From NCBI RefSeq assembly GCF_036237275.1, contig NZ_CP108352.1, positions 3,534,001 to 3,598,000 on the forward strand: a DNA stretch of 64,000 nucleotides, written 5' to 3'. The stretch's first letter is position 1, and each line of letters opens with the position of its first letter. This document shows, one piece after another, positions 8,367 to 16,883 of this stretch. The stretch comes from Streptomyces sp. NBC_01353 (GTDB lineage Bacteria; Actinomycetota; Actinomycetes; Streptomycetales; Streptomycetaceae). The notes beneath the pieces were generated by a model that was not told the origin of the DNA, searched no databases, and was given only the letters and a program-made list of their open reading frames with translations. The translations under genes were made by a program, and so were the position numbers.

Positions 8367-10780
8367 CGGGCCGCCCCTTCCGGCTCGTCGTGTCCCAGCA
8401 GCAGATGCAGGACCGGCAGCACTCCGTCGGCCCGCTCCTCGTCGAGGCTCGCCGCGAAGCCGGGGGTTCCGGCCTCCGGACGGCTCGCGGTGGCGGACGG
8501 GCCTCGTGCGACCAGCTCGCCCAGGGTGCGCCGGACGCCCGGTTCGTACGCGGAGAAGGTGCGCCGGAGCAATGGCAGTACGTCGGTGAAGGTGTCGCCC
8601 GGGACTCCGGTCAGCCAGTCGTCGACCAGGGTGAGCAGCCGTTCGTCGTGGACGAGGATCATGCCGCCTCCGGCGGCACCGCCGACGAAGCCCTCGATCC
8701 AGGCGGCGGCGTCGGCGGGGGCCGTCCCGGGCGAGAGGGCGAGGCCCATGAGCCGTGCCGCCTCGTCCTCGTCGAGGTGCCCCTCGTCGAGGAGCAGCCG
8801 GGCGGCGCGGCCCCGGAGGATCCCGGGCACGGTGTCGCGGTCGGCGAGCTTGCGGAGCACTCCGGTCCAGCGGTCCGTGCGTTCCGTGCTGTCGGGGAGG
8901 AGTCCGAGGGCGCCGTGGACCGCGTCGAGATGGCCGCGCATCTCGGCGGCGGCGTCGGCGTCGAGTCCGGCGCAGGCCGGGGGGAGGCCGACGCAGATCC
9001 GTTCGGCGAGCCCGGCGGCGACCTCGCCGAGCGCGGCGGTGTCGGTGGCGCGGACGTCTCCGTAGCGCAGGGAGCGTGCGAGCGCGGGCAGGGCCTGGGC
9101 GAGGTGCCCGACGTCGGAGTCGAGCGCGGCGCGGTCGGCGAGGGCCGTCATGACGACGGTCAGGGCCTCGCCGAGTCCGGCGAGCAGGCACTGCTCGGCG
9201 AGCGCGGTGACCTCGGCGAGTGTCGTGGCTTCCAGGGCGCGGGCCTCGGCCTTGGCCGTGGCGGCGGAGTCGACGGTGGTGCCCCAGACGCCTGCCTCGG
9301 CGACCCGGACGTGCAGCTCCGGCTCCCAGCGCAGCCGCCAGCTCTCCCGGAAGGTGCCCGTGCTGCCGCGGCCGGCGACGGGCTCGCCCCAGCCGATGCC
9401 GAGCAGCCGCAGCCGGTGCAGCAGTCTGCTGCGGGCGGCGTCGTTCTCCTTGCGCAGATCGAGCTCCAGCTCCCGCTCCTGCGCCTCCGGTTTGAGGCGC
9501 AGCCCGCGCTGGAGCCGGGCGAGGTCGCGCTGGAGCGGTACGGCGGGGGCGTCGGCGGGGACCTCGCCGAGGACATCGCCGACGACGAGGCGGTCGCGGA
9601 CGAGGTCGAGCGGGATGTCGGAGCCGTCGCACATGACGGCCCGTACGGCGTCGGTGGTCTCGCCGAGCCCCGCCAGCGGCCGGCCGCGCATCGTGGCGAG
9701 GGTCTCGGCGAGCCGTACGGCCTCGATGACATGGGCGGAGGACACGATCCAGTCCTCTTCCCTCAGGAGGCCCGCGACCTTGGTCATCCAGCGCTCGACC
9801 GGGCGGTCGGGGGCGGCGAAGAGGTGTCCGTACCAGCCGGGTGCGTCGATGCCGGCGCCGTACCCCGAGCGGCGGGCGAGCCTGCGGTGGGTCCAGGGCA
9901 CCCACGTCATCTCGGTCTTCACCTTGGGCAGGCCCTTGAGCAGGGCTCGGTCGGCTCCGACGGTGGTCTTCCGAGCCAGCGCGGGCACGTGCCAGGCGCC
10001 GCAGACGACGGCCACGGAGTCGCCGAACTCCTTGCGGGCTCCCCGTAGTTGGAGTCGCATGTATGCCTCGCGGATCAGGTCGCGGGCGTGGCCGCCGTCG
10101 CCGTGCGCCTCGCGCAGGGCGCCCATGGCCTCGGCGACCGCCGCGAACGGAGCCGCGGGGTCGGCGGGCGCGGTGGTGCCGCGGAGCTCGATCACGTCCT
10201 CCCACCAGCGCTCGGGGTCGTCGTACCCGGCGGTCCGCGCGAGCTCGCCGATCGGGTCGATCCGCAGCCCCTCGTCCGCCTCGCCGCCCGTGGGGTCGGT
10301 GGCGTCGGCGGCTTCCGTAGCGGTGGCGGCGAGGCTGTGGGCGGCGGGAAGGTCGATGAAGCGCACGGTGGCGCGGTGGGACAGGGCCCAGCGGATCGCG
10401 ACCCACTCGGGCGAGAACTCGGCGAAGGGCCAGAACGCGGCGCGTCCCGGGTCGTCGACGGCGTGGGCGAGCAGCGCGACCGGTGGCCGCATCTCTTCGT
10501 CGGCGGCGAGTGCGAGCAGCCCGTCCGCCTCGGGCGGCCCCTCGATCAGCACGCACGCGGGCCGCGCCGCGTCGAGCGCCCCGCGCACTCCGCGCGCGGA
10601 CCCGGGGCCGTGGTGCCGCACCCCGAGCAACAGCGGCCCGGAGTCCCCTTGTCCGTCGCGTCGCCCGCCGACCGGCGCGGCCGCGGCCCTCGCGCGCCGC
10701 TCCGTCGCCGCGGGCCTGTCCGGTGGGGCCGCGCGGCCCACGGGGGCCTCGCCGGCCGTCACCGCCGCGGGCGTCGTCAC
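8363..10780 (-). CDS. DUF5682 family protein
   Basis: A large soluble protein of 805 residues. Near residues 40-80 it has the family signature LLLGVRHHGPGSARGVRGAL followed by CVLIEGPPEADGL. This region looks like the TraB/erythromycin-esterase-like fold, which is my inference. Other conserved pieces are VVCGAWHVPAL and MTWVPWTHRRLARRSGYGAG; the C-terminal half is alpha-helical and leucine/alanine-rich. No nucleotide-binding motif is visible. The GTG at 10780 overlaps the MoxR stop by 4 bp (GTGA), and its own stop overlaps the VWA start. This fixed order with MoxR and VWA suggests one complex. Biochemical role unknown. Confidence 0.85.
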   Translation of the reverse strand: MTTPAAVTAGEAPVGRAAPPDRPAATERRARAAAAPVGGRRDGQGDSGPLLLGVRHHGPGSARGVRGALDAARPACVLIEGPPEADGLLALAADEEMRPPVALLAHAVDDPGRAAFWPFAEFSPEWVAIRWALSHRATVRFIDLPAAHSLAATATEAADATDPTGGEADEGLRIDPIGELARTAGYDDPERWWEDVIELRGTTAPADPAAPFAAVAEAMGALREAHGDGGHARDLIREAYMRLQLRGARKEFGDSVAVVCGAWHVPALARKTTVGADRALLKGLPKVKTEMTWVPWTHRRLARRSGYGAGIDAPGWYGHLFAAPDRPVERWMTKVAGLLREEDWIVSSAHVIEAVRLAETLATMRGRPLAGLGETTDAVRAVMCDGSDIPLDLVRDRLVVGDVLGEVPADAPAVPLQRDLARLQRGLRLKPEAQERELELDLRKENDAARSRLLHRLRLLGIGWGEPVAGRGSTGTFRESWRLRWEPELHVRVAEAGVWGTTVDSAATAKAEARALEATTLAEVTALAEQCLLAGLGEALTVVMTALADRAALDSDVGHLAQALPALARSLRYGDVRATDTAALGEVAAGLAERICVGLPPACAGLDADAAAEMRGHLDAVHGALGLLPDSTERTDRWTGVLRKLADRDTVPGILRGRAARLLLDEGHLDEDEAARLMGLALSPGTAPADAAAWIEGFVGGAAGGGMILVHDERLLTLVDDWLTGVPGDTFTDVLPLLRRTFSAYEPGVRRTLGELVARGPSATASRPEAGTPGFAASLDEERADGVLPVLHLLLGHDEPEGAAR

Positions 10781-11979
10781 GCGCTCACCTCGCGGCAGGC
10801 GCGGTAGAAGTCCTTCCAGCCGTCGCGCTCCCGGACGACCGTCTCCAGGTACTCCTGCCAGATGACGCGGTCCGCGGCCGGGTCGCGGACGACGGCGCCG
10901 AGGATGCCGGCCGCGACGTCCGCGGGGCGCAGGATGCCGTCGCCGAAGTGGGCGGCCAGGGCGAGGCCGCCGGTGACGACGGAGATGGCCTCGGCCGTCG
11001 ACAGCGTCCCCGAAGGGGACTTGAGCTTCGTACGGCCGTCCGTGGTGACCCCGTCGCGCAGCTCGCGGAAGACGGTGACGATCCGGCGGATCTCCTCGAC
11101 CCCTTCGGGGACGGCCGGCAGGTCGAGGGAGCGGCCGATCTGGTCGACGCGGCGCGCGACGATGTCGACCTCCGCCTCCGGGGTGGCCGGCAGCGGCAGC
11201 ACGACGGTGTTGAAGCGGCGCCGCAGCGCGCTGGAGAGGTCGTTGACCCCGCGGTCGCGGTCGTTGGCGGTGGCGATGAGGTTGAAGCCCCGTACGGCCT
11301 GCACCTCTTGGCCGAGCTCCGGCACGGGCAGGGTCTTCTCGGACAGGATCGTGATGAGCGTGTCCTGCACGTCGGCGGGGATGCGGGTGAGCTCCTCGAC
11401 GCGGGCGGTCAGGCCCTGGGACATCGCGCGCATGACGGGGCTGGGCACGAGCGCGTCCCGGCTGGGGCCGTGGGCGAGCAGCTTGGCGTAGTTCCAGCCG
11501 TAGCGGATCGCCTCCTCGGGCGTCCCCGCCGTGCCCTGCACCAGCAGGGTCGAGTCGCCGCTGACGGCGGCGGCGAGGTGCTCGGAGACCCAGGTCTTGG
11601 CGGTGCCGGGCACGCCGAGCAGGAGCAGCGCCCGGTCGGTGGCGAGGGTGGTGACGGCGACCTCGACGATCCGGCGCGGTCCGACGTACTTCGGTGTGAT
11701 CACCGTGCCGTCCGGCAGCGTGCCGCCCAGAAGATAGGTGGCGACGGCCCATGGCGAGAGCTGCCAACGGACGGGCCGCGGACGGTCGTCGGCGGCGGCG
11801 AGCGCCTTGAGCTCGTCCGCGAAGGCGTGTTCGGCGTGCGGCCGCAGGGCCTCGGCGCCGGATTCGATGCCGGTGTCGCCGCCGGTTCCGACGCCGGATT
11901 CCGTGGCGGTCGGAGCGGCCGCACCGGTGACGCTTCCGGCACCGGGAACGGCGCTCTCGATGGTTTCGGGCACGGTCAT
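10777..11979 (-). CDS. MoxR-like AAA+ ATPase
   Basis: The 400-residue AAA+ protein has a Walker A (LLLLGVPGTAKTWVSEHL), a Walker B-like region (ADVQDTLITILSEKTLPVPE), sensor 1 (GFNLIATANDRDRGVNDLS) and an arginine finger in SSALRRRFNTV. MoxR ATPases act as chaperones for VWA partners, here the product two genes downstream. The first 75 residues are variable, Gly/Thr/Ala-rich. ATG 11979 has an excellent GGAGGGGG site 6 nt upstream. A PafBC-type promoter match (12018-12040) lies 40-60 bp before it, which suggests induction by DNA damage. It is the first gene of the three-gene operon. Confidence 0.92.
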   Translation of the reverse strand: MTVPETIESAVPGAGSVTGAAAPTATESGVGTGGDTGIESGAEALRPHAEHAFADELKALAAADDRPRPVRWQLSPWAVATYLLGGTLPDGTVITPKYVGPRRIVEVAVTTLATDRALLLLGVPGTAKTWVSEHLAAAVSGDSTLLVQGTAGTPEEAIRYGWNYAKLLAHGPSRDALVPSPVMRAMSQGLTARVEELTRIPADVQDTLITILSEKTLPVPELGQEVQAVRGFNLIATANDRDRGVNDLSSALRRRFNTVVLPLPATPEAEVDIVARRVDQIGRSLDLPAVPEGVEEIRRIVTVFRELRDGVTTDGRTKLKSPSGTLSTAEAISVVTGGLALAAHFGDGILRPADVAAGILGAVVRDPAADRVIWQEYLETVVRERDGWKDFYRACREVSA

Positions 11980-12017
11980 GGATCCCCCTCCAGATCGTTC
12001 GACCTGATGTGTGATCC

Positions 12018-12040
12018 ACCGTGCACCATGCCACTGACAA
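12018..12040 (-). promoter_or_regulatory. PafBC-type (RecA-independent DNA-damage) promoter of the MoxR operon
   Basis: On the minus strand the sequence reads TTGTCAGTG, 8 nt, CACGGT. The consensus described for mycobacterial RecA-independent damage promoters is TTGTCRGTG-N8-TANNNT. The upstream element is a perfect match and the spacer is exact; the first base of the -10 is C instead of T. Transcription would start near 12011 and give a leader of about 32 nt with the GGAGGGGG site. Confidence 0.7.
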
Positions 12041-12089
12041 TCGGCCGTCGCCGCAGGTCGGAGGCTAAGTCCGCACGTTCGTAAGGGAG

Positions 12090-12506
12090 TCAGCCGGCGA
12101 TCGGGGAGACCGCGACGCAGCCACCGGCCATCGCCTGCTCGCCCTTCGCCTCCTTGATGACCTTGCCCTTGTGGATGACCTTGCAGGTGAGGTCGGCCGC
12201 CGGGTCGAGCGAGAGCGGCATGACGGCGGGCGGCATGATGCCCTTCAGCGTCACCGTCTTCGTCCACGGCGTGGTCGGCTTGGTCTCCTTCTCGAGCTTC
12301 GGCTCCATGGCCGAACCGCTGCCACCGTGGAACTCGATCGACTCGATGTTCTTGCCGGTGACCTCGTACGTGACCTCGTAGGTCTCGTTGACGGCCTTGT
12401 CGACCTGGTCGGCGGCCTTGTCCGCGGCCTCGGAGCAGGCGCCGAGACCGAACGCGAGGCCGGTGACGGCGAGGACCGAGACGGCGGTGCGGATGGTGCG
12501 CTTCAT
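12090..12506 (-). CDS. MmpS-like lipoprotein
   Basis: The 138-residue exported lipoprotein has a signal peptide MKRTIRTAVSVLAVTGLAFG and a lipobox LGAC with the lipidated cysteine at about residue 24. The mature part resembles MmpS family transport-accessory domains: VTYEVTGKN, a Gly-rich turn, TPWTKTVTLKG and a disulfide-capable pair (LTCKV and GGCVAV). The ATG at 12506 is chosen because the signal peptide starts there; upstream codons are not conserved in type. It lies between the MoxR and SWIM arms, on the same strand as MoxR and 110 bp upstream of it. Whether it belongs to that system is unclear. Confidence 0.82.
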   Translation of the reverse strand: MKRTIRTAVSVLAVTGLAFGLGACSEAADKAADQVDKAVNETYEVTYEVTGKNIESIEFHGGSGSAMEPKLEKETKPTTPWTKTVTLKGIMPPAVMPLSLDPAADLTCKVIHKGKVIKEAKGEQAMAGGCVAVSPIAG

Positions 12507-12543
12507 GAGGTGTCCCCCAGGGAGTTCTGTGGTTGTCCCCCGC

Positions 12544-12572
12544 ACACAATCGCAAAGGAAAGGTAAAGTCAA
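12544..12572 (-). promoter_or_regulatory. Possible vegetative promoter of the MmpS-like lipoprotein
   Basis: On the minus strand TTGACT, 17 nt, TTGTGT lies about 40 bp before the ATG at 12506. The -35 is good and the -10 is weak. Confidence 0.35.
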
Positions 12573-12621
12573 ATACCTTGTCCGGTCGACCTCGATCGCA
12601 AAAAACAGCAGGTCAGGATCG

Positions 12622-12644
12622 TTGTCAGTGGGGCCCCCTACCGT
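12622..12644 (+). promoter_or_regulatory. PafBC-type (RecA-independent DNA-damage) promoter of the SWIM operon
   Basis: The sequence TTGTCAGTG, 8 nt, TACCGT matches TTGTCRGTG-N8-TANNNT at every defined position. The -10 ends 7 nt before the ATG at 12652, so transcription should begin at or beside the start codon and give a leaderless mRNA. This explains why no ribosome-binding site is seen. Confidence 0.78.
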
Positions 12645-12651
12645 CGTGGAC

Positions 12652-14016
12652 ATGGATACACAGGGGGTGCGCTGGACGGCGGATCAGGTGCTGGCTCTGG
12701 CTCCTGACGACGCCTCACGCAGAGCGGGGAGCAAGCTCGGCACGGCCGGGCCGTGGTCGAGTACGGGAGGCAGCGGCGAGGGGGCCGTCTGGGGTCTGTG
12801 CCGGGGCAGCGGCAGCACGCCGTACCGCACGGTCGTCGACATCACGGGCCCGGCGTATTCGTGCAGCTGCCCCAGCCGGAAGTTCCCGTGCAAGCACGCG
12901 CTGGGGCTGCTGCTGCTCCGGGCGGCGGACGGAGCGGACATCGGGGGCGGCGACGCGCCGGACTGGGCCGAGCAGTGGCTGGAGGGCAGACGTAAGCGCG
13001 CCGAGGGCGTACGGGCGCGCAAGGCGGACGGCTCCGGCCGGGCGGGCACCGCCGATCCCGAGGCCGCGCGCCGCCGGGCGGAGCGCCGGGCGGCTCGGAT
13101 CACCGCGGGCGCGGAGGAGTTGGAGCATCGGCTCGCCGATCTGCTGCGGGGTGGTCTGGCCTCGGCCGAGCAGTCCGGATACGGCCTGTGGGAGGAGACC
13201 GCGGCCCGGATGGTCGACGCCCAGGCTCCCGGACTCGCGGGCCGGGTCAGGGACTTGGGTGCGATTCCGGGCTCGGGGCCCGGCTGGCCGGTCCGGCTCC
13301 TGGAGGAGTGCGCGCTGACCCATCTCCTCGACCGCGCCTGGCTGTCCGTGGACCGACTCCCCGGCCCGCTGGCGGCGACCGTCCGTACCCGGGTGGGCCT
13401 GCCCGCTCCGCCGCAGGGCGCCGCGGTGCGGGACCAGTGGCTGGTGCTCGCCCAGTACGACTCCACGGACGGCAAGCTGACGACGCGTCGCATCTGGCTG
13501 TACGGCAGGGAGACCGGGCTCACGGCGCTGCTCCTCTCCTTCGGAGCCATGGGGCGCGCACCCGAACTGGGCCTTCCGGTGGGCGTGATGGTCGACGCCG
13601 CGCTCACCCCGCACGCGGGTGCGGGTGCGCTGCGGGCCGAGCTGGGCGAGCTGTTCTCGGCGCCCACCCCGTTCGACGCCCCGCCCCGGGGCGGCACGGT
13701 CGGGGACGCTCTCACCGCCTACGGCCTCGCCCTGCGCGAGGACCCCTGGCTGGACTCCTGGCCGGTGACGCTCGCCGATGTCGTCCCCATACCGACGGAC
13801 CACGGCTGGCAGCTCGCCGACGCGGCACCGGTCGCCGGCGGCGGCGAGGCGCTGCCGCTCAGCGGTCCCGCGCTCGGGCGGCCTGGCCTGTGGCGGCTCG
13901 CCGCGCTCTCCGGAGGCGGGCCGGTGACCGTCTTCGGGGAGTGCGGGCACCGCGGGTTCACCCCGCTAGCCGCCTGGTCCGCCGACGCCCCCGGAGAGAC
14001 GGTCCCGCTCCACTGA
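12652..14016 (+). CDS. SWIM zinc-finger protein
   Basis: The 454-residue protein has a SWIM domain near residues 60-85: YSCSCPSRKFPCKHALGLLL carries the C-x-C-xn-C-x-H metal ligands. SWIM domains bind zinc and are linked to DNA or protein contacts. A charged Arg/Ala helix follows (about residues 105-160), then a mixed alpha/beta region of unknown fold that ends with VFGECGHRGFTPLAAW. ATG 12652 is taken as the start because the PafBC-type promoter places the transcript start there; an in-frame GTG at 12646 is possible. The next gene, DUF5691, starts 38 bp on. The pair is divergent from the MoxR arm, with the MmpS-like gene between. Confidence 0.87.
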   Translation: MDTQGVRWTADQVLALAPDDASRRAGSKLGTAGPWSSTGGSGEGAVWGLCRGSGSTPYRTVVDITGPAYSCSCPSRKFPCKHALGLLLLRAADGADIGGGDAPDWAEQWLEGRRKRAEGVRARKADGSGRAGTADPEAARRRAERRAARITAGAEELEHRLADLLRGGLASAEQSGYGLWEETAARMVDAQAPGLAGRVRDLGAIPGSGPGWPVRLLEECALTHLLDRAWLSVDRLPGPLAATVRTRVGLPAPPQGAAVRDQWLVLAQYDSTDGKLTTRRIWLYGRETGLTALLLSFGAMGRAPELGLPVGVMVDAALTPHAGAGALRAELGELFSAPTPFDAPPRGGTVGDALTAYGLALREDPWLDSWPVTLADVVPIPTDHGWQLADAAPVAGGGEALPLSGPALGRPGLWRLAALSGGGPVTVFGECGHRGFTPLAAWSADAPGETVPLH

Positions 14017-14054
14017 GTCCGTACGACCGCCCGACGACAGCCTGGAGGACCTCG

Positions 14055-15641
14055 ATGGACGCCTGGGAAGAACTCGTCACCTCGGCGCTGCTCGGCACCG
14101 ACCGCCGGCCGCCCGCGCTCCCGAAGACGGTGGCCGGGGATGCTCCCGTCGCGCTGCTGGACGCCGCGGCGCTGCACACCGTACGGCGCAGGGCGGGGCT
14201 GCGGCCGGGGCCTGCCGCCCCCGCGCCTGAGCCCGCGCCCGCGGACACCCGCAGGCCCCTGCCCGAGCCCGCCCGCCACCGTCTTGCCCAGCTCCTCGCG
14301 GGCCGCGCCGCGGCCGCGCCGTCCGGGGGGCGGCGCGGGGCCGCGCCCGACCTCGCCGAACTGCTCCCGCAGTGGCTCGCCGCCGCCGGCGACCACGGCT
14401 ACAAGGCGCCTGCCTCGGCGCTGCCCGCCCTCCTCGACGCCGCCCGCGCCCGTACCGATCTGCGGCCCCAGGCCCTCGCGCTCGCCGGGCCGCGCGGGCT
14501 CTGGCTGGCCCGGCTGAACCCGGAGTGGAAGTTCGCCCTGCGCGGTGCGGGAGGGAGTTCGGCGCTCCCCTACCCCCGGGACGGCGAGGCGGTCCGGGCG
14601 CTGTGGGAGGAGGGGCTGTTCGCCGAGCGGGTCGCGCTGCTCGCCTCCGTACGGACCGAGGACCCTGCGGCCGCCCTGGAGCTGCTGCGTTCCACATGGA
14701 CGGCCGAGCGCGCCGAGGACCGGCTGATGTTCCTGGACTCGCTGCGGGCCGGGCTCTCCGGCGCGGATGAGGAGTTCCTGGAAGCTGCCCTGTCCGACCG
14801 CAGTCGCAATGTGCGCTCCACCGCCGCCGAGCTGCTCTCCGCGCTGCCCGACTCCGCGCTCGCGGGCCGCATGGCGCGGCGTGCCTCGTCCTGTGTCTCG
14901 CTGGACCGCACGAAGGGGGCCGAGACCGTCGTCGTCGAAGCCCCGCACGAATGTGACGAGGCGATGCAGCGGGACGGGCTGGTCCCCACCCCGCCTGCCG
15001 GCCGCGGCGAGCGGTCCTGGTGGCTGGGCCAGCTGGTCGAGTCGGCGCCCCTGTCGTGCTGGCAGGCGCGGTTCGGGGGGCGGGCGCCCGAGGAGATCGT
15101 CGCCCTTCCGGTCGCCGACGACTGGCAGGGGGAATTGCACGCCGCCTGGTGCCGGGCGGCGGTACGGCAGCGGGACGCCGGCTGGTCCCGGGCCCTGCTC
15201 GGCGCCCCGGCCGCCCCACCGGCGACCGGTCCCGGCATCGCGTCCCTGGCGGAGCGGGCGAAGCTGCTCTCGACGCTCCCGGACGAGGAGCGGGCCCGAT
15301 GGGTCGCCTCGTTCATCGCGGCCCACGGCCTGTCGGAGGCGTTCCAGCTGCTCGGCGTGTGCACGGTGCCCTGGGCGGAGCCGCTGGGCGGGGCGGTGAT
15401 CGACGCCCTGGACATCGCACGCGAGGCGGGCAGCTATCCCTGGAGCTTCAGCGGGGTGATGGGCCTCGCGGAACGCTGCCTGTCCCCGGACGCGGCGCCC
15501 CAGCTGGAATCCCTGACCGCCCTGCCCGCAGAACCGGAGGACGCCTCCCCAGGAGCCGGCAGCTACTGGTCGGAGGCCTTCCAGCGCCTGGTGTCGACCT
15601 TGCGCCTACGGGCCACGATGCGAGCGGAACTCGCGGGGTAG
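14055..15641 (+). CDS. DUF5691 family protein
   Basis: The 528-residue cytoplasmic protein starts MDAWEELVTSALLGTDRRPP, the family hallmark; LLGTDR recurs in DUF5691 proteins. The middle contains helical repeats that read like HEAT or armadillo units (AALELLRSTWTAERAEDRLM and SDRSRNVRSTAAELLSALPD), so a scaffold role is plausible. A GGAGG site sits 6 nt before ATG 14055. It is the second gene of the SWIM-DUF5691 operon. Known bacterial neighbourhoods of DUF5691 include SWIM, MoxR, DUF5682 and VWA genes as I recall; biochemical function is unknown. Confidence 0.85.
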   Translation: MDAWEELVTSALLGTDRRPPALPKTVAGDAPVALLDAAALHTVRRRAGLRPGPAAPAPEPAPADTRRPLPEPARHRLAQLLAGRAAAAPSGGRRGAAPDLAELLPQWLAAAGDHGYKAPASALPALLDAARARTDLRPQALALAGPRGLWLARLNPEWKFALRGAGGSSALPYPRDGEAVRALWEEGLFAERVALLASVRTEDPAAALELLRSTWTAERAEDRLMFLDSLRAGLSGADEEFLEAALSDRSRNVRSTAAELLSALPDSALAGRMARRASSCVSLDRTKGAETVVVEAPHECDEAMQRDGLVPTPPAGRGERSWWLGQLVESAPLSCWQARFGGRAPEEIVALPVADDWQGELHAAWCRAAVRQRDAGWSRALLGAPAAPPATGPGIASLAERAKLLSTLPDEERARWVASFIAAHGLSEAFQLLGVCTVPWAEPLGGAVIDALDIAREAGSYPWSFSGVMGLAERCLSPDAAPQLESLTALPAEPEDASPGAGSYWSEAFQRLVSTLRLRATMRAELAG

Positions 15642-16174
15642 CCGACTGCCGTGGCGGCCGGCCGCCGAACCCACGGGATGGCCACGGCTCTGCCACACGG
15701 CCGCCGCTCCGGCGACAGCCCGGCGCGGCCGGTGCGAGCACCCGGCGACGGGGCGACGGCCTGGCGGCACGGGCGGGCGGGCCCGGCGGTCCGGCACCCA
15801 GCACCCAGCACCCAGCACCCAGCACCCAGCACCCAGGCGACATTGCCACCCGACGCACACCGGGCCGAGCCGCCTGTGGGCCACGCGGGATGCGCCGGAC
15901 AAGAGTCTGCGGGACGTTGCGGGCCCCACGGGCCCCACCCACCCCTTCGGACCTCGACCGCAAGTCGGGCCGAGCACGCCCGTCGGGGGCTCCAAAGGCG
16001 CTGGATGGGCCGGGCAAGAGCCGGGGCATAGCGGGCCAGGCCCGCCCGTGGACCTGCTCCGCAGGCGCCACGCTGGATCAGCTTGGCAGGCAGCGGGGAC
16101 CCGGCGGGCCAAGGGGCGCCCGGCGCCGCCCCGGCGGTCGACGGGTCCAGCCCGCCCGCCCCCGCCCCGCAGGG
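15642..16174. other. Long convergent intergenic region with repeats, no gene seen
   Basis: This 533-bp stretch lies between the convergent DUF5691 and icmB genes. It holds a 14-bp palindrome GGCGGCCGGCCGCC (15653-15666), the CACCCAG array (15795-15836) and a weak hairpin GCGGGCC-N-GGCCCGC (16031-16045). Open frames here have poor codon composition and no recognisable domains. Confidence 0.5.
15795..15836. repeat. Six perfect tandem copies of the heptamer CACCCAG
   Basis: The heptamer repeats start at 15795, 15802, 15809, 15816, 15823 and 15830 without a mismatch. The array lies in non-coding DNA, so its length may vary between strains. Confidence 0.95.
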
Positions 16175-16582
16175 CTACGCGGCGACGCGGACGTTCGCGT
16201 TCACCCAGGCCACGATCGACGCCGTCGTCGCGCCCGGCGTGAAGATCTCTGCCACACCCTTCTCCTTCAGCGGCGCGATGTCCGCGTCCGGGATGATCCC
16301 GCCGCCGAAGACCTTGATGTCCTCCGCGTCGCGCTCCTTCAGGAGCTCCAGGACCTTCACGAAGAGTGTGTTGTGCGCGCCCGAGAGGATCGAGAGGCCG
16401 ATCGCGTCGGCGTCCTCCTGGATCGCCGTGTCCACGATCTGCTCCGGCGTCTGGTGCAGCCCCGTGTAGATGACCTCCATGCCGGCGTCACGCAGTGCCC
16501 GCGCGATCACCTTGGCCCCGCGATCGTGGCCGTCGAGACCCGGCTTGGCCACCACCACGCGGATCGGACCGGTCACACCCAT
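16175..16582 (-). CDS. icmB: Cobalamin-binding small subunit of isobutyryl-CoA mutase
   Basis: The 135-residue B12-binding domain protein has the motif DGHDRG (DxHxxG, whose His ligates cobalt), SILSGAH (SxL) and [11 protein letters not shown] free-standing domain of this length in Streptomyces is the small subunit IcmB (HcmB-like). It joins IcmA to interconvert isobutyryl-CoA and n-butyryl-CoA, linking valine and fatty-acid metabolism. The large subunit is not in the window, as usual for Streptomyces. ATG 16582 has a GGAGG site 5 nt upstream. It could also serve a related acyl-CoA mutase. A large inverted repeat lies 210 bp upstream. Confidence 0.85.
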   Translation of the reverse strand: MGVTGPIRVVVAKPGLDGHDRGAKVIARALRDAGMEVIYTGLHQTPEQIVDTAIQEDADAIGLSILSGAHNTLFVKVLELLKERDAEDIKVFGGGIIPDADIAPLKEKGVAEIFTPGATTASIVAWVNANVRVAA

Positions 16583-16883
16583 CACTGCCTCCACATGCGA
16601 CCCCCGCGCGTCTTTGCCGGGGAGGTGAACGAACGTTATCGCCAGCATCCCGCACGTGACCGTTTCGCGGTGGCCGGCGAGGGGGAAATCACACGGTGGG
16701 ACATTGTTCGCCTGCGCCGGACCCTTCCGGGCCCGCCACACCGGGCCCACCAGCCTCAATCGGGTCGTGCGCAAGGGAGCCGCCACGGGGTTGTCGTACC
16801 TCCGCGCCGTCAGCCGCACGGCACGGAGGTACGACACACCGCACTGCCGTTTCGGCGCCCGCGTGCCGTTCGGGAGGTCGCCG
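16583..16883. other. Divergent promoter region between icmB and the lipase gene
   Basis: These 301 bp must hold both promoters. The one striking element is the 13-bp-arm inverted repeat at 16792-16836; I see no further gene or RNA. Confidence 0.5.
16792..16836. promoter_or_regulatory. 45-bp inverted repeat upstream of the lipase gene
   Basis: The arms TGTCGTACCTCCG (16792-16804) and CGGAGGTACGACA (16824-16836) are perfect; an inner GCCGT/ACGGC pair extends the stem. It ends 47 bp before the lipase ATG. It may be an operator for a dimeric regulator or a 5' UTR stem-loop. It contains CCTCC/GGAGG, so folding in RNA could also affect ribosome access. Confidence 0.6.

Noticed and set aside
12546-12651. 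Longer start for the MmpS-like lipoprotein at 12653
   Set aside because: The upstream 49 codons precede a clear signal peptide and would cross the SWIM promoter; a signal peptide must be N-terminal.
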